Positions 1 through 12,764 of a DNA stretch of 64,000 nt are shown here, piece by piece (the first letter of the stretch is position 1; the number at the start of each line of letters is the position of its first letter). This stretch comes from Halichoerus grypus (lineage: Eukaryota > Chordata > Mammalia > Carnivora > Phocidae). Made by a program: the position numbers and the translations under genes. The DNA is taken from NCBI RefSeq assembly GCF_964656455.1, contig NC_135716.1:107230389-107294388 (forward strand), read 5' to 3'. The notes under the pieces are model-generated. The model searched no databases. It was not told where the DNA came from and saw nothing but the letters and a program-made list of their open reading frames with translations.

Positions 1-433
1 CCATTTGTATATTCTTCAAATAGTTGGGAATTAGAAACCATGAAATCATCTTTGAGGTGGTTCATTTCAGAAGACAAATGTGTTTTCTAGTACTGAGCAC
101 CTGAATTAGGCAGTTGTTCACTCAATCATGGGTATTATCCCACATTATAGATCCCCTAATGGGAAAGTGCCCCAGTAGGATTGTCAGTCCTAAGGAAGGG
201 AAAGAACCTGTGCCCAAATGGGCAGCTCCCAAAGCTATAGGCATGACAGAAGTGATTCATGCATGCCTAATTTCTCCTTCTGATTCACAAATTATGATTA
301 CTAATTTCAGCTTCTTGAGGACAGGTAAGAGACAGAGAGACACCACGAGGGCTATAACAATGATTGTTTCCCCAAATGGAAAGAGGCATCAGGAGTATGA
401 AAGAAGCATGTTGCTCCATAGGGGCAGTAATGT

Positions 434-465
434 TAAAAAAAAAAAAAAGAAGAAGAAGAAGAAGT
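434..465 (+). repeat. A-run followed by (GAA)n
   Basis: Fourteen A's then 'gaagaagaagaagaagaag'. It may be the tail of an unrecognised retrocopy, but no source is visible upstream. Confidence 0.8.
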
Positions 466-744
466 AGGTAGAACTCCAGAAGAACATTGAGAACAAGACA
501 TATTTCTTAAATGGAAGAGTCATGATTTGGTCATCTGTCTGATTAAAAAGGTTGCATGTAGAGTATCTAGCATGGTAGTTTGATCAGATGTTCATAATGC
601 TGATAGCACTCAGGAACACAGCAGATGAAACAGATCTGAGGGAAACGGTGACTTGTTGCATTTGGATTTGCTCACGCATTGAACTGGAAACGGGACTAGA
701 ACTCAGAAAATAGAGAATGATTGAAAACAGACATTGGAAATCAT

Positions 745-830
745 TACATATCATTTGTCTTGTTTTTTCACTGTCATAACCCAGTACCTAGCACAGTGCT
801 ACTCACTGATTGAATTAAAGAATGAAAGCT
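745..830 (+). mobile_element. L2 3' end fragment
   Basis: 'acccagtacctagcacagt' then 'ctgattgaattaaagaatg': a diverged L2 terminus. Confidence 0.6.
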
Positions 831-961
831 GTCATAGCCTGTAGTTTGGATAATACCTTCTTAAAAGTATGATAAGAGAGGATATGTGGCATTTCTTCTG
901 GAATTCCAGAAACATCTCATTTACCACATTATGAAGGGGAAAAGTCAGTTTGCTGACTTTT

Positions 962-994
962 ATATTTACCATCTGCTTTTCAGATGGTAAATAT
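962..994. repeat. Perfect 14-bp hairpin
   Basis: 'atatttaccatctg' (962-975), loop 'ctttt', 'cagatggtaaatat' (981-994). No pairing continues outside. Confidence 0.95.
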
Positions 995-2794
995 CTTAAG
1001 GGAGACATGGTGTCAAGACACTTTTTATTCCATGATTCTGTACCTTTGCTCTCTTACTGATGTGTGTGGCTCCTTACACTACCATTTCATTTTATAATGC
1101 CTCAGTGATAACACATTAATATCTCCTTTGTAGTGTTTGGTCCCATGATGAGAATGAACTCTTTTTAGTCTTCCCTGTATAGTGTCTTGCTTTCAACTAT
1201 ATTTTGGGCAAGAAACGTTCTCAGGAACCCAGTACTAAAACTGTACATGTTTTCTTAAAAATTGCCCTAATTATCTGATATTTTTCTGACTGGAAGTGAG
1301 GATGAAGTGGTGGAATCTAATGCAAGTGCTGGCATTTCTGCAGAATAACCAACCAAAATAATGGAATCCTGGCAGAGTTTTCCTTCGGAATTATTTTAAA
1401 AGGGTGGAGGTGATGGCGAAGGAGGTCAGGCTGATAAGTGTTAAAAGTGACTTGGAATCAACATCACATCACTTACACCTGCCTTAGACACCCATTTGAA
1501 GTACAACATGATATTTCTATAATTATTTTACTTCCCTGTAATAACTGCATAGGAATAGGTTTGTTTCCCCAGTGAATAGCTCTGTTCAGAGCCTTCCCTT
1601 ATCTTTATTTTCCAGGTTTCACTAGTGGTTGATATCATATGCATTCTTAGAGGGAGACAGTGGATAAATCAGTAGTTTTCCATCAAATCAAAGGTTACAT
1701 TCAAGAGGTAGAGCAGTGGCATGAAACAACTTTTGCTGGGGAAAGAAGGTAGAAAATGGAAAAATAACATAATTGTTTCAGAGAACAGAAATCATAAGAC
1801 ATAGCTGATGTTATTCAACATATAGTGAATGTACTAGATGTCTGGGGCTTTTTTGACTATGGCCTATTATATTTGTCTTTTAAATACTAGTTAGCCATGA
1901 TATACTTAAAGTTTATTCTGAAATCTAATATTCATATGAAATATTGAACTACACTAAGTTGCTATGCAATGTTAAATCAAGATGCAAAATTTAGTTAAAT
2001 CATAAAGTAATGATGCATACTTTATACGACTTTTCTTAGTAATATGTATTTTGTGTTGCAGATTGTTTTGTTGTTAGTGACTTTGCATTTGTATTTTTGG
2101 CTCAAAGCACAAAATAAAAGTAACAATATGCCTAATTTAAGATAGTCTGGGGTTAAGTAAGTAACTGACCTATAGAAGTGTAAGTTTTAATTGTATAAAT
2201 TGGAAAATTATATTGAATCATATTTAATACCTATCTCCTAAATATGGAAGCTAGCTACTCAATTCAAGTGGAATATGTACATGGAATTTACTAGATGTCC
2301 CAAATGTGCTGGCATTGCTGGAGGAGGAAGCCAGCATTAATATTAACATCCATTCAGAGGTCCCACCCAACATTTATACAGACTAATGCCAACCATTTTT
2401 TCATGCTAGCCATACTTATATTTTGTAATTATGAATCTCTTTTAAGTGTTTTCAAAAGACCTTTATTTACTAGCCATTTATTTTTATATACGAGTTCATG
2501 AAAGAGTGTTAGGCATGTTATGCACCACATGCTTGACCAATATCCAGTGATTTTCCAAGTCCTCTGAAAAGTGTATTGACAAAGCACTTGGTTTAATATG
2601 GCCCAGTATTTCCCTCTATATTTGCACACTGCTGCCAAATGAACTTCTACATCACTAGTATCAAGGCATTATTCTCATATGTAAGAATCTAAAATTACTA
2701 CCCCCGTCCCACTGATGGTAGGATTGAAACCAAATACCTTAATTTAATTTTGACACCCTTTTAATCTTCTCTCCTACATACTTGTGGGACTTTA

Positions 2795-3290
2795 TTTCCC
2801 ATTCTTTCATTCTGTATTTGCTAAGTATATTGGGTTCTGTGTTAGGTTCTCGTGGGTGCACAAAAATGAATATATGGTCCCTGTCTACTGGAGCTTTCAG
2901 TCTAACAGAGCGAGAAAAATGCACCTAAATAAAAATGCCATTAGATAGTGACACAAGGAGTAACAGATAACCTGTTAGTGTAACACTCAAGGTGGAGAGA
3001 TGACTTCCAGCTCTAAGAATCCAAGAAGGTTTTATGGAAGCAATGGCATTTGTAGTGGAGATGAGGATGGGGCAGGACTTAAGAGAGCAGAAATAGGGAA
3101 AGCACATTTTAGCAGAGTGAACAGGTAGATATGTACACAGAGTAGTCACTTTGGCTAGATCATAATGAGAAACTGTAAAGGTGGAAAAACATATCATTGC
3201 TAATTCACAAAATGGTTTTAATGTTAGGCTAAGGTATCTGAATTTTATTCAAAAGTTTGTGGGTACTAGAAATCTAAAGGGGCATGCTGA
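2795..3290. mobile_element. Old L1M-like repeat family, copy 1
   Basis: Follows a widespread old mammalian repeat: 'ctggagctttcagtctaac', 'gaagcaatggcatttgtag', 'gggaaagcacattttagca', 'tgaattttattcaaaagtt'. I cannot name the subfamily with confidence (L1ME-like). Confidence 0.55.
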
Positions 3291-3369
3291 TTAAATATGT
3301 TTTCCTCATACACAGAGGGAAGATAGAAATGTGTGTGTCCATTTTGGCTCCTGCTCTTTTCTTCCTTCT

Positions 3370-3505
3370 CTCTGTATATCTTATATATTCTAAATTATAT
3401 TGACAATAGGACTGTAGGGTAGTTTATTCTTATTTTAATCCAAAGTACCCAGCACAGTCCCAAGTAGTCACTGAATAAATGGATGAATGAATGAATAAAT
3501 GAAGA
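3370..3505 (+). mobile_element. L2 3' end fragment
   Basis: 'acccagcacagtcccaagt' followed by 'tcactgaataaatggatga', the L2/MIR-type 3' terminus. Confidence 0.7.
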
Positions 3506-3702
3506 GGTGGATGAATTATTGGGATGACCAATTGGGAGGACCACATGAAATGACTGCTTTATTCAGAATGTCCCTACAGAAAATCCACGGTAAAGACAAA
3601 AACATATGAAAGTGGTATTTATGTCAAGTGTCATGTGAAGGCCAGCAAACCTTCATTCTGTTGAGGGAATGGTCAGATGCTGGACACTCTCACTTGCATT
3701 AA

Positions 3703-4352
3703 GAAGATAGCCTCCTAACTGGTCATCTTGCTTTTTCTCTTGCTTCCATATAATCCTGCCAGAATCAGCCCTTATAAACAGAAATTATATCATGTCATTC
3801 CCCTATTCCAAACCCTCCAGTGGTTTGCTACTTTGTTTAGAATATAGTTCTTCTCAGAGCTTATGAAGCCCTCCTTGATGAAGCCCCTACTTCTCCCTCA
3901 GGTCCCCTCACCTCTTACCTTGCTTCCTTTCTTTCACCCACATAAAGCCTCCCTTCCTCCTACTCACCTCACCCTAATGCCTCCACAATGCTTCCCTCTG
4001 CCTGCAATGATCTGCCTCGAGGTCTTCGCATGCTGGCCTATTCTTCCCCTTCATGTTTTAGCTCAGATGTCATCTCATTAAAGAGCCCTCCATGACCCTC
4101 CATCTTCCTAGATCTAAAGCACCTCTCCCCCTTCATACTCCCCATGCTTCGTACAGCATGTAACAAACACCCCCTTCCATGTAATCCTCTTCATGACCAT
4201 CTTCACTATCATACAATTCACTTTCTTATTTTATGTCAACTGAAATGTATACCCCACAAGGACAGGTCCCTTATTACAGTTTACTATACTGCCTACAGCA
4301 GAATTTAGTACATGGTAGACAATAAGTGTTTGCTCATTGAATGAATGAATGC
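3703..4352 (+). mobile_element. L2 LINE 3' region
   Basis: Starts at 'agcctcctaactggtcatc' and ends with 'tgctcattgaatgaatgaa', the usual L2 3' end. The 72-codon open frame inside (3863-4081) is incidental. Confidence 0.88.
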
Positions 4353-4869
4353 AGGCTAGTACCTTAATTTTTCCTATGCAATCATGATTAAACTCCTGAA
4401 AGGGTATCCTGTATGCACGGCCTTGCTGTATTTGCCTTGCTGTATTTGCCAGATCCTCTGTCCTTAACCCCTTTTAACTGCCTTTTGCTTTCATCATTTA
4501 CCGGCAAATCTCATCTTTTTACTGCTCATTGACCTTCAAATCACCAAATCTAGTTACCTACCTTACATTTCTCTTGTATTTTACATTTCTTGAAATGATC
4601 TCTTCTTGGCTTGTGTGGCTCAGAAATACCTTGAGTCTCACAAAATGCTGATGATTCCCCCTCTGGCTTTAGTTCAGGTTGTGCTTGCTGCCACTTTAAA
4701 AAATAACTGGTGGACTCTTCCCTGGATTTATGTTTTTTATTAACTTTATCCATCCTTATGACTATATCTTGTCCCAAGGTACAGAGCTCTCTCCTGAGTT
4801 CTAGGTGTATATCTATCTCCAAATGCCCTGAAGACCTCCATGCTTTTCTAGTTGGTACATCCGTAGCTA

Positions 4870-5065
4870 ATTTGTAGTTAGGTTCAAACCCTAAGAGTGT
4901 GACCTGAGTAACTTACCTCACTCTCAGTTTCCTCAGCTGTAAAATTGAAATAACATCTATTCTGTGAGGATTCGAAGAGACCATATATATGTTGCCTAGG
5001 TCAGAAACAGCCGTGTGTTCATGGAGGCATTCTCAGTAAATGTTCGTCATAATTATCATTGTGAA
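4870..5065 (+). mobile_element. MIR SINE
   Basis: MIR core order: 'aggttcaaaccctaagagt', 'tgtgacctgagtaacttac', 'ctcagtttcctcagctgta'. Confidence 0.82.
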
Positions 5066-6739
5066 CGCAATAACCTTTGCCAATAACAAAGATATTTTTT
5101 GACTGCATTGTAATACAACTCATGCTCTATATAAAGAAGCCGTATTTTTGAATTATGCATTTACTTATGTATTAAAATTGTTTAAAATATATTCTATTGT
5201 ATGTTTTAAGTTTGCATTGAAGTATGCCTACAGCCAATTGACAAGGGGAAAAAAAGTCGTAAGATGGATATCAAAAAATAACATTAATGAGCTGCTAAAG
5301 CTAAAATTACAGGAACTTATGAAATTGGTTAAACATAAAAACCATTAAACTGTTTATTGAAGCTTCACAGATACACTGCAGCTAATGAGCATTTCTGCTA
5401 TTTAAATAAGCCCAAATTGAACACACATTACATGGATACATAATTAGTCATGGCAGTCAAACACACATAGACTTACTTTTAAAGCTCTATTTAGGGAATC
5501 TTTTCCATTTGATTTATTTTGTTAATTAAAATATTTTTCAGTATTCACTTATATTTTAATAATATTGTTTTCTCCAGTAGTATAATTTACTACTGGCTTT
5601 CTATTTGTTTTTATTTGTGCTTTAAATGCAGCAAATGGGGATTTTATATTAAACATTTTTCTTAATCCCTTTCTTTAATTATTTATATCACTTGATGGTA
5701 TCATTCAGCATTTTAAAAGGTTCTTTCACTGGGAAGTATATATAAAATATTTCAGTATCCTTTCTACTTTTTCCATGGACTCCTAATTATCAAGAAGTAT
5801 TAAGCACCCAAATGTGCATAGAATTATGATGATTATGGTCCAAATCAGATTAAAGGATGATCTATTCCTTCCAGGAGTTTGTAGTCTTAAGTAGATGTTA
5901 TCATTGAATATAAATAAGCAAATCAAAGGACAGCATTTGGGAATCCAACAGAGAATTTGAAAACAATCCCCATATATTTCCTTCAAGGACAATGCCCTCC
6001 TTGTGGAGATCTCTCCCAGATAAAATGAAATGAAATCTTCAAGGAGTTTAGGGTTTTAAATAGAGGGAATTATTGCAGAGAAATAAGCAAATCAAGGTGA
6101 AGTACTTGGACAATTTTATTCTTAATTGATTAGTTGGTCAGTTTAGGAAATGAGAAGAGACTCCCTGTAGAATACAAGTAAAACAAAAGGAGTTGCCACA
6201 GGCTATTATTGACATCCATTTTTTTTGTATTTAACTTGGGGAGCCTAAGCTTGTTTCAAGTGTGGAGGGGAGGAAAATTAAATCCGTACTTTCCCACTGC
6301 CTGAATTCTACAAGCATATATAAACTGAACATTATTTAACCATAGCAGTAGGGAAATGGAATAGTTAAATCAATCAAAAGAAATAACCAAGTGCATATTC
6401 TTCCCTAGTCAGTGTGTTTGTCACTATAGAAGTTTTTTTAGAAACTTTTTTTTTTAAAAGGAAAAATATTTGGATTTCCTCTCTACAGTGAGCTGTCTGT
6501 AACTGTGGAAATATGATCTACGCGAAAAATAATCAAGACAGGACAATGTGAGTGCTAAATAAATGGAATGAACAACTATTACATTTTTTCAACCAAAAAA
6601 CATTCATCAAGTTCCTCTTGTGTGCCAGTTTGTGCTAGATGCTGGGGAAGGAGCTGATTCAGATACGGTCTCTAAACTCAAGGAGTGATAGAGGCAAAGC
6701 AACTAAAATCAAGTCACATCATGACTAGGTTAACAGTCA

Positions 6740-6765
6740 GTTAAATTAACAGTGGTTAATTTAAC
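6740..6765. repeat. Perfect 11-bp hairpin
   Basis: 'gttaaattaac' (6740-6750), loop 'agtg', 'gttaatttaac' (6755-6765). Confidence 0.95.
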
Positions 6766-6969
6766 AAAATGGGAAAAGTTTCCATTGGAAGAGTTGACCT
6801 AAAGGCTATTATCTGTAAAGCTGGTCAAGATTAGAATTCTTTGCTATCCCTCTAAACCACCCCCCCTTCATTTTAGTTACTCCCATGGTCCCCAGTTGTG
6901 AAACTTTAAGAGACTATTTTTGGCCCATTCCTGGCTTCTTCTTGTCCCTACACCAAAGGTCAATTGCAA

Positions 6970-7146
6970 GGAGGGCTTTGGAGTCAGAAATAACTGGATT
7001 CGAATACCAGCTCTGCCACCCCTTGACTATATTTAAGATGATAATACCTACCTTAAAGAGTTGTTTTGTGGTCTAAATGAGATTATTATATGGAAATATA
7101 CAGCATCATTCCTGCCTCATACAAGGGATCAATAAATGTTGATTGC
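6970..7146 (+). mobile_element. MIR SINE
   Basis: 'ggctttggagtcagaaata', 'ggattcgaataccagctct' and 'gggatcaataaatgttgat' give head, B box and 3' end in order. Confidence 0.85.
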
Positions 7147-7179
7147 TTTTCTTAATGTTCTTCATTAGGTGAGGATGAT

Positions 7180-7740
7180 ATAAAAGAGATGTCAGAAGTA
7201 CCTAGGGAGTCTAGGGAGTTTCATTTGCATGAATTGTCAGAACATGGTAACTGACTGGATGTTGAGATCATTGGAGGGAGAAGAATCAAAGATTATGCCA
7301 AGATTTTTAAGATTTATTTCTAGGTCCTTTGAGAAAGAAGAATAGGAAAAAGCAGGAGTGGAGATTGAAGAGTGATCATGGAGGCAGGTCAAAAATCAGA
7401 AAGTGTGGTGTCATTGAAGCCAAGCAAAGGGACATTTATGAGGAGGAAGTGGTCATCTGTTAAATGCTGCTGAGAGATGGAGGAAGGCAGTGCCACAATT
7501 AGGGTGAGACAAGTGAGGTGCCCACCTGCACTTGAGCCTAAGGTCCTGAGCCTGAGGACCTTCTGAAGTTTTATTCTTCGGGTGCCTCACTCACCTCACC
7601 CTAGTCTGGTCCTGAAATAAGGTGATCACTGAGGAGAGTCACTGTATGTGGCGACCTAGCACTAATTAGTCATCTTAGTGAAAAGAGTTTTAGTGAAGTT
7701 TTGGGAGGCAAATGCAGATCTGGAATGGTTTAAAAATGGA
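7180..7740. mobile_element. Old L1M-like repeat family, copy 2, carrying the palindromic MITE
   Basis: 'gtggtcatctgttaaatgc' and 'tgctgagagatggaggaag' before the MITE and 'gttttagtgaagttttggg' after it follow the family order, so the MITE landed inside this copy. Confidence 0.55.
7488..7614. mobile_element. Small palindromic DNA transposon (hAT-like MITE)
   Basis: 127 bp with about 35-bp imperfect terminal inverted repeats: left begins CAG and contains 'agggtgagacaagtgaggt'; the right end on the opposite strand also begins CAG and contains 'agggtgaggtgagtgaggc'. The middle holds another hairpin, 'aaggtcctgag' against 'ctgaggacctt'. Flanks look like decayed 8-bp duplications (gaggaagg / aaataagg). 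Confidence 0.7.
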
Positions 7741-7925
7741 AAATACTGTACATGTATGTACATGCTTATGAGAAACAATTCAGAGGGAGTGGCTGATAAT
7801 AGAATATGTAATCTAGGGAGCAAAACGCCTACTAAGTAAAATAGAGGATCCTAGGGCTCATATGGAAGAACTGGCCTTTGATGAGAGGGAGAGTTCTTAA
7901 ATTATTATAAATAAGAAAGAAGATA

Positions 7926-8137
7926 GGACACCTGGGTGGCTCAGTCTGTTAAACATCAGCCTCTTGATTTTGGTTCAGGTTATGATCCCAGGGTTGTGAG
8001 ATCCAGCCTCACGTTGAGCCCTGTGTGGGGCACTGTGCCTGTGCTGGGCATGGAGCCTGCTTAAGATTCTCTCTCTCCCTCTCCCTTTGCCCCTCTCCCC
8101 TACACCCCACTCTCTTAAAAAAAAAAAAAAAAAAAAA
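7926..8137 (+). mobile_element. CAN SINE (tRNA-derived), older subfamily
   Basis: Head 'acacctgggtggctcag', pol III B-box-like region, CT-rich segment and a 3' run of A's (8117-8137). The body variant 'cctcttgattttggttcag' marks an older subfamily shared with the copies at 20599 and 55245. No clear target duplication remains, which fits greater age. Confidence 0.9.
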
Positions 8138-11100
8138 GGAGGAGGAGAGGTAGAGTGGACACAGATCAGTAGGTTTATAGTTTGGACAATGGGATGACCA
8201 GAGAGTACCCATATAATAGGTTCGATGTTCTTTATGAAATATAAGGGAAGACCTTCTCCTGACAGTGGGGGGCAAGAAAAAGGAGCTTGGTCCATCAAAA
8301 TTTGAGGAGAAGAGACAAGGTATAAATGGTGGTCACAATGAGTAGAAGATACAAAAGAGCAAGCTTACTAATAATAGTCATGAAATGGTGAAAGGCCCAA
8401 GAGAAGCTTGTAAGCTGGGTTTTGGATGATTTGGAAGGGACAGTATAGCATCCACACTGGAACCTCTAATAGGCAGCTAAAAGTGCCAGAATAAAAGAGC
8501 TCAAGGTTGTGACTAAAGTCATTTTCGTAGAGATGAAGTTAAAGGCACATGACTCAATCTGGGAAGAAGAAGATGAGATGAGGAGGAGCCAGAGCCCAAG
8601 ATGGACAGTTTAAAGATAAGGAGAGCCTGAATAAAGTAGCATTCTGCAAATCAAAGAAAGAGATCAAAATGAATGTGATAAAAGTATCGGATGCTACAGG
8701 AAGGCAGAAGGGAGGAGGACTGAGGTCACAGAATTTAGGGACCATGGAGATCATATTTCCATTAAAGGGACAGCCTGGAAGGAATAATTGGGTGGTGAAG
8801 AAAGTACGCAGTGTAAATTACTCTAAAACTAGGTAAAGGAGGAGGTTAGAATGAGAAAAGAGAACCATGCCAAAACTAAAGTTTTTCAAAATAGGAGATG
8901 AGAGGAGAGGGGAAAGAGGAGAAATGCAATATTCTAAAGAGAGTCAGAGATGATATTTGAGGTCCTGGAGGAGTGGGAAGGTGCAGAATCAAGGTTAACA
9001 TTTGAGGGGTTTAGAGAAGGACAATGATGAATCTTCACTGTGGGTTCCATCGTGTCTGCATATTGATTCAATTACTTAGATGCAGAGGGGAGATGTGAAA
9101 AAAAGCTCATGCCACCCAGACTTGATATTGTTAGTGGAAGGCATTCTCTGGGTCTGTCCCTTCCTTACCCCAGGTTGTTTTATTGAAACAGAACTCTGAT
9201 ATCCCGGCCCTGTAATTAGAATTCATTTGCTCTTGGTGAGATTTTGCTTTCAGCTCTGAATTACTGAGATTATTGCCTCAGCTCGCCTTTTTGTTTCATT
9301 GTGCTTCGGTCCTATTGACTAATAGGTTATGCAAAATTAAACAACAAACATATAGATAAATTCATCCATGCTTTCAAGATATCATTTTATTATAAATGTT
9401 GAAATTTTTTAGCCCCCCCATTGTTTTATAGCATATCAAACACTCCAAAGAATACTAATAATCCTTCTTCATTATGATATCTGTTGTATTGTTTTATTGT
9501 TTATGCAGAATTAATTTATATTTATGTACTAAAATATAACATTCTTGACATCTTTTTATAAATACTGAGAAATATACTTGTCATATGCTCGTGGGTTTCT
9601 CTTCTATGTATATGACAGCACAGCTACATCAGTTTAATTGACCTTGGCAATCTGCATCTGCTAGTGATGTGTCCCTGAGGGACGGTTTCTGCAATTTTAA
9701 GCTGTGGCTTATTGAAGAACTTGTGTGTCACAATACAATTAAGTCTATATAAAAAAATCATTTCATGCATAACATTAAATTGACTAAAAGTTCTTATTTC
9801 AAAACCATTTCTTGTTTTAAAGCCACCTCAGAGTGTCTTTGTTTTTTAAATAAGCTCATTCGAACATAGTAGTAATTAAAGCAGAAAATTAACATAAATC
9901 TTGAATGTTTGGTATGAATAAAGGATGTTTTTGTTCTTTTTAAAGACTGCATAAAATTCCAGGCACCATATCACTTAACACATTTCTCTTCCATTTGCAG
10001 AATAATTGAGGCTGTGAATAGGCATGTTTTAGGGTTCTTTTTCAAGTTCTTTTTCTGTTCAACTATGGAGCCGCTGGGACATATGCTGCCGTCTCCATCA
10101 AGATGCAACTTCATGGAAATCTGTGGGAAAAGTGCGCATATCGTAACAGAAAATCCCTCTCCCCTTACTCCCGTTATTTTATAAACAAGGAAGAAAAAAT
10201 ACAATCCTTCTATTAATATTCATTTAACACTTCATAGGAAATGGCAAGCAGTTATTTGGTTTGCAAATGTAAATATACATTTTTCATCCACTATGCTTTC
10301 ACTCCTTCCAAACTAGATAAAGGCAGAACAGAAGATGTGCTTCTGAGAATTATTTTCATTGTATTTCAAGTTAAATGTATCAGCAGAGATGTAAGCGAGC
10401 TGTGAGGAGTTCATAGAAGGGTAGTTACAATGATGAGGAGGATGAAAGTCTTCCTCATAAGAAGCAGCTAAATAAATGAACTTCTGACAAATTATGCATA
10501 AAATACATATGGATTTTTTTCACCGAGTCCTCGATTTGAGTTCTAAATTGAATACTTTGGAGCTTACAAAATACGGTTAGATAATAGAGAACTACTATAT
10601 CTCAAAAGAGTCCTTGAAATCATGAAAGGTGTTATTTGAATTCATAATCTGAGCCAAAGTTTCAATAAATTAATGGATTATCTCTCCCTTCCTTTATCTC
10701 TATTTTATTATAAATGTTGAAATTTATGTATACACAAATATATAAATGGACGCATATAGATCATATACTTAAATATAGAGCCCACTGTGCCAGCAGGGAA
10801 ATGATCCTAATCATTTGATGTTCAAGTTGTAATGAACAGTCATTCTTGCATTAGCTGCTTAGTGCCACTGATAGAAAACATTTTTTACCTACTGTAGCAT
10901 TTCTTTTATATTCATATAAATTGTCCATGTTCTATTTTTCCAAAGATCCTTTGTAGATATTGGTGAGTCAACATATGGATATTAAAGTGGAAACAAATGA
11001 TCTCTATTTTGATTGATGTAAGCTTTGCTGTAATATATTAATAACATCATAACCAACTGCTTGACCTCATTGTTTTTTCTATTTATTTTTTAAATGAAAC

Positions 11101-11502
11101 TATGGACATGCTAAACTTGAAGGCCTCTAAAAAGATTAGGGGGAAAATTGAGTAGATAGTTTTTAAAAGGGGGCTGAGGTAATTTTCAATATGAAAGAAA
11201 AATCCTTTTCTTTTTTGGAACACAGTGTCGGAGAGTTGATTATTAGTGAGGGTAGCTGGATATTACAAATGATAAAATAATTAAAACAGTTAATATTCAG
11301 GTCCAAGATTTCAAGATAAAATTAATCAAATATTGAGGAAAGAGCATATTTTCAAAAGTAAACATGAGTATGTATAAATGTTTAGGGACATAAAATCATA
11401 CAATGCATACATCCCATGGAAAGACCCATGAATAGAATAATGCTTTTGAATTCACAAATAAATGCTCCTAGGGTGGCTTATGGTGTTGGTGCTAAATATT
11501 TT

Positions 11503-11679
11503 TTTTTTTAAGATTTTATTTATTTATTTGACAGAGAAAGAGACAGCGAGAGAAGGAACACAAGCAGGGGGAGTGGGAGAGAGAGAAGCGGGGCTTGATG
11601 CGGGGCTCAATCCCAGGACCCTGGGACCATGACCTGAGCGGAAGGCAGACGCTTAAGGACTGAGCCACCCAGGCGCCCC
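11503..11679 (-). mobile_element. CAN SINE, short copy
   Basis: Reads from poly-T through 'tttatttatttgacagag' to 'gccacccaggcgcccc'. Flanked by perfect 14-bp target duplications 'gtgctaaatatttt' at 11489-11502 and 11680-11693. Confidence 0.95.
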
Positions 11680-11859
11680 GTGCTAAATATTTTAAGAAAT
11701 ACAAGATTTACTTATTAAACTTACAGTAACATTTCCTGACTACTTATTCACCGAGTTAGTAATGGAGCTCTAATATTAAAGTAAATCCTACTATTTACAT
11801 TTTTAAGTCGTAAGAAATTATAATACATATTAAGAACTTCACGTTAGTTCAGCAGGCAT

Positions 11860-12065
11860 TTAGTCAGCACCTGTTGTGTATAATGCACTGTACTCAAGGG
11901 TTAATTCAGGTTTTGTGAGGACTGAGCTTACATAATTTGAGGACTCCTTTATAAAAAAAGAAAAAAAAAATTACAAATTCAAATTTAGGCACAGGGCCTT
12001 AAAAGAGGACCATGCAAGTGAGAGACCCTGAAGCTTAAGCTTCAAAAACTTTACAGTGTATATGT
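11860..12065. mobile_element. Possible old hAT-type DNA repeat
   Basis: 'ttaggcacagggccttaaa' and 'gagagaccctgaagcttaa' resemble an old non-autonomous DNA transposon that I recall from mammalian introns. Low certainty. Confidence 0.35.
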
Positions 12066-12713
12066 CTTTGACTCTAATAGCTGCTATGGGAAATCAAAGA
12101 TAACTAAGGCATAATCCCTACCTTGCTCAAGTTTAGACTGAAATCTGTGCTAACCTTCAAGGATACTCCGGGAAAAAAAAAAAAAAAATGAGGAAAATGT
12201 ATAAAAGGGCTTTGATCTCCTGGTGAAATATTTTGGATTGCTTCTCATTTAAAAATCTTTATTTCAGTTCTCTATATAGAAAAAAGTCATATCAAAGTCT
12301 TGGACAAATAAGGTCATTTCTTACAGGAGAATTATTTTGGACTCTCTCTCTCTATCTCCCATTACATAAACCATTCAGTGGTGGTGTGTTCCAGTTACCA
12401 TTATCATTGTAATAGGTTGAATTGACAAGCCATGCTCACTATTGACTTTTTTGTAACTCAAGTTAACTGTCAACAGATGGTAGTGATGATCTGTTATGCG
12501 ATGGGGAACAAATGATAAAGGTGTCTTTTCATGTGACCTTTAAAGACATTAGAAAAATCTTCTCAAAATGCCATTCTGCATTGAAAATAATTACATGAAT
12601 ATTTAATTTTACTCTTGATGAAAGGTGAAATCACATCAGAGATATAAACACTATCATATTTTTTAATAAAAACCTGAGCCCAATAGCATTAACCCATCTG
12701 TTCATTCTTTCAT

Positions 12714-12764
12714 TTCATTCATTCATTCATTCATTCATCCATCCATCCATCCATCCATCCATTC
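12714..12764 (+). repeat. (ATTC)n(ATCC)n compound microsatellite
   Basis: About six ATTC units followed by about seven ATCC units. Confidence 0.95.

Noticed and set aside
114..467. 117-codon open frame, plus
   Set aside because: Ends in a lysine run from an A-tract; looked for a retrocopied gene but recognised no parent protein.
962..994. Hairpin considered as a microRNA precursor
   Set aside because: Stem of 14 bp and loop of 5 is far too short, with no outer pairing.
3863..4081. 72-codon Pro/Leu-rich frame
   Set aside because: Lies wholly within an L2 3' region.
7975..8298. 107- and 88-codon frames on the minus strand
   Set aside because: Antisense translation of a CAN SINE and its A-tail.
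12714..12764. Short tandem arrays considered as CRISPR-like or satellite structure
   Set aside because: Plain tetranucleotide microsatellite with no spacers; the same applies to the CA, GT, AT and TTTC tracts.
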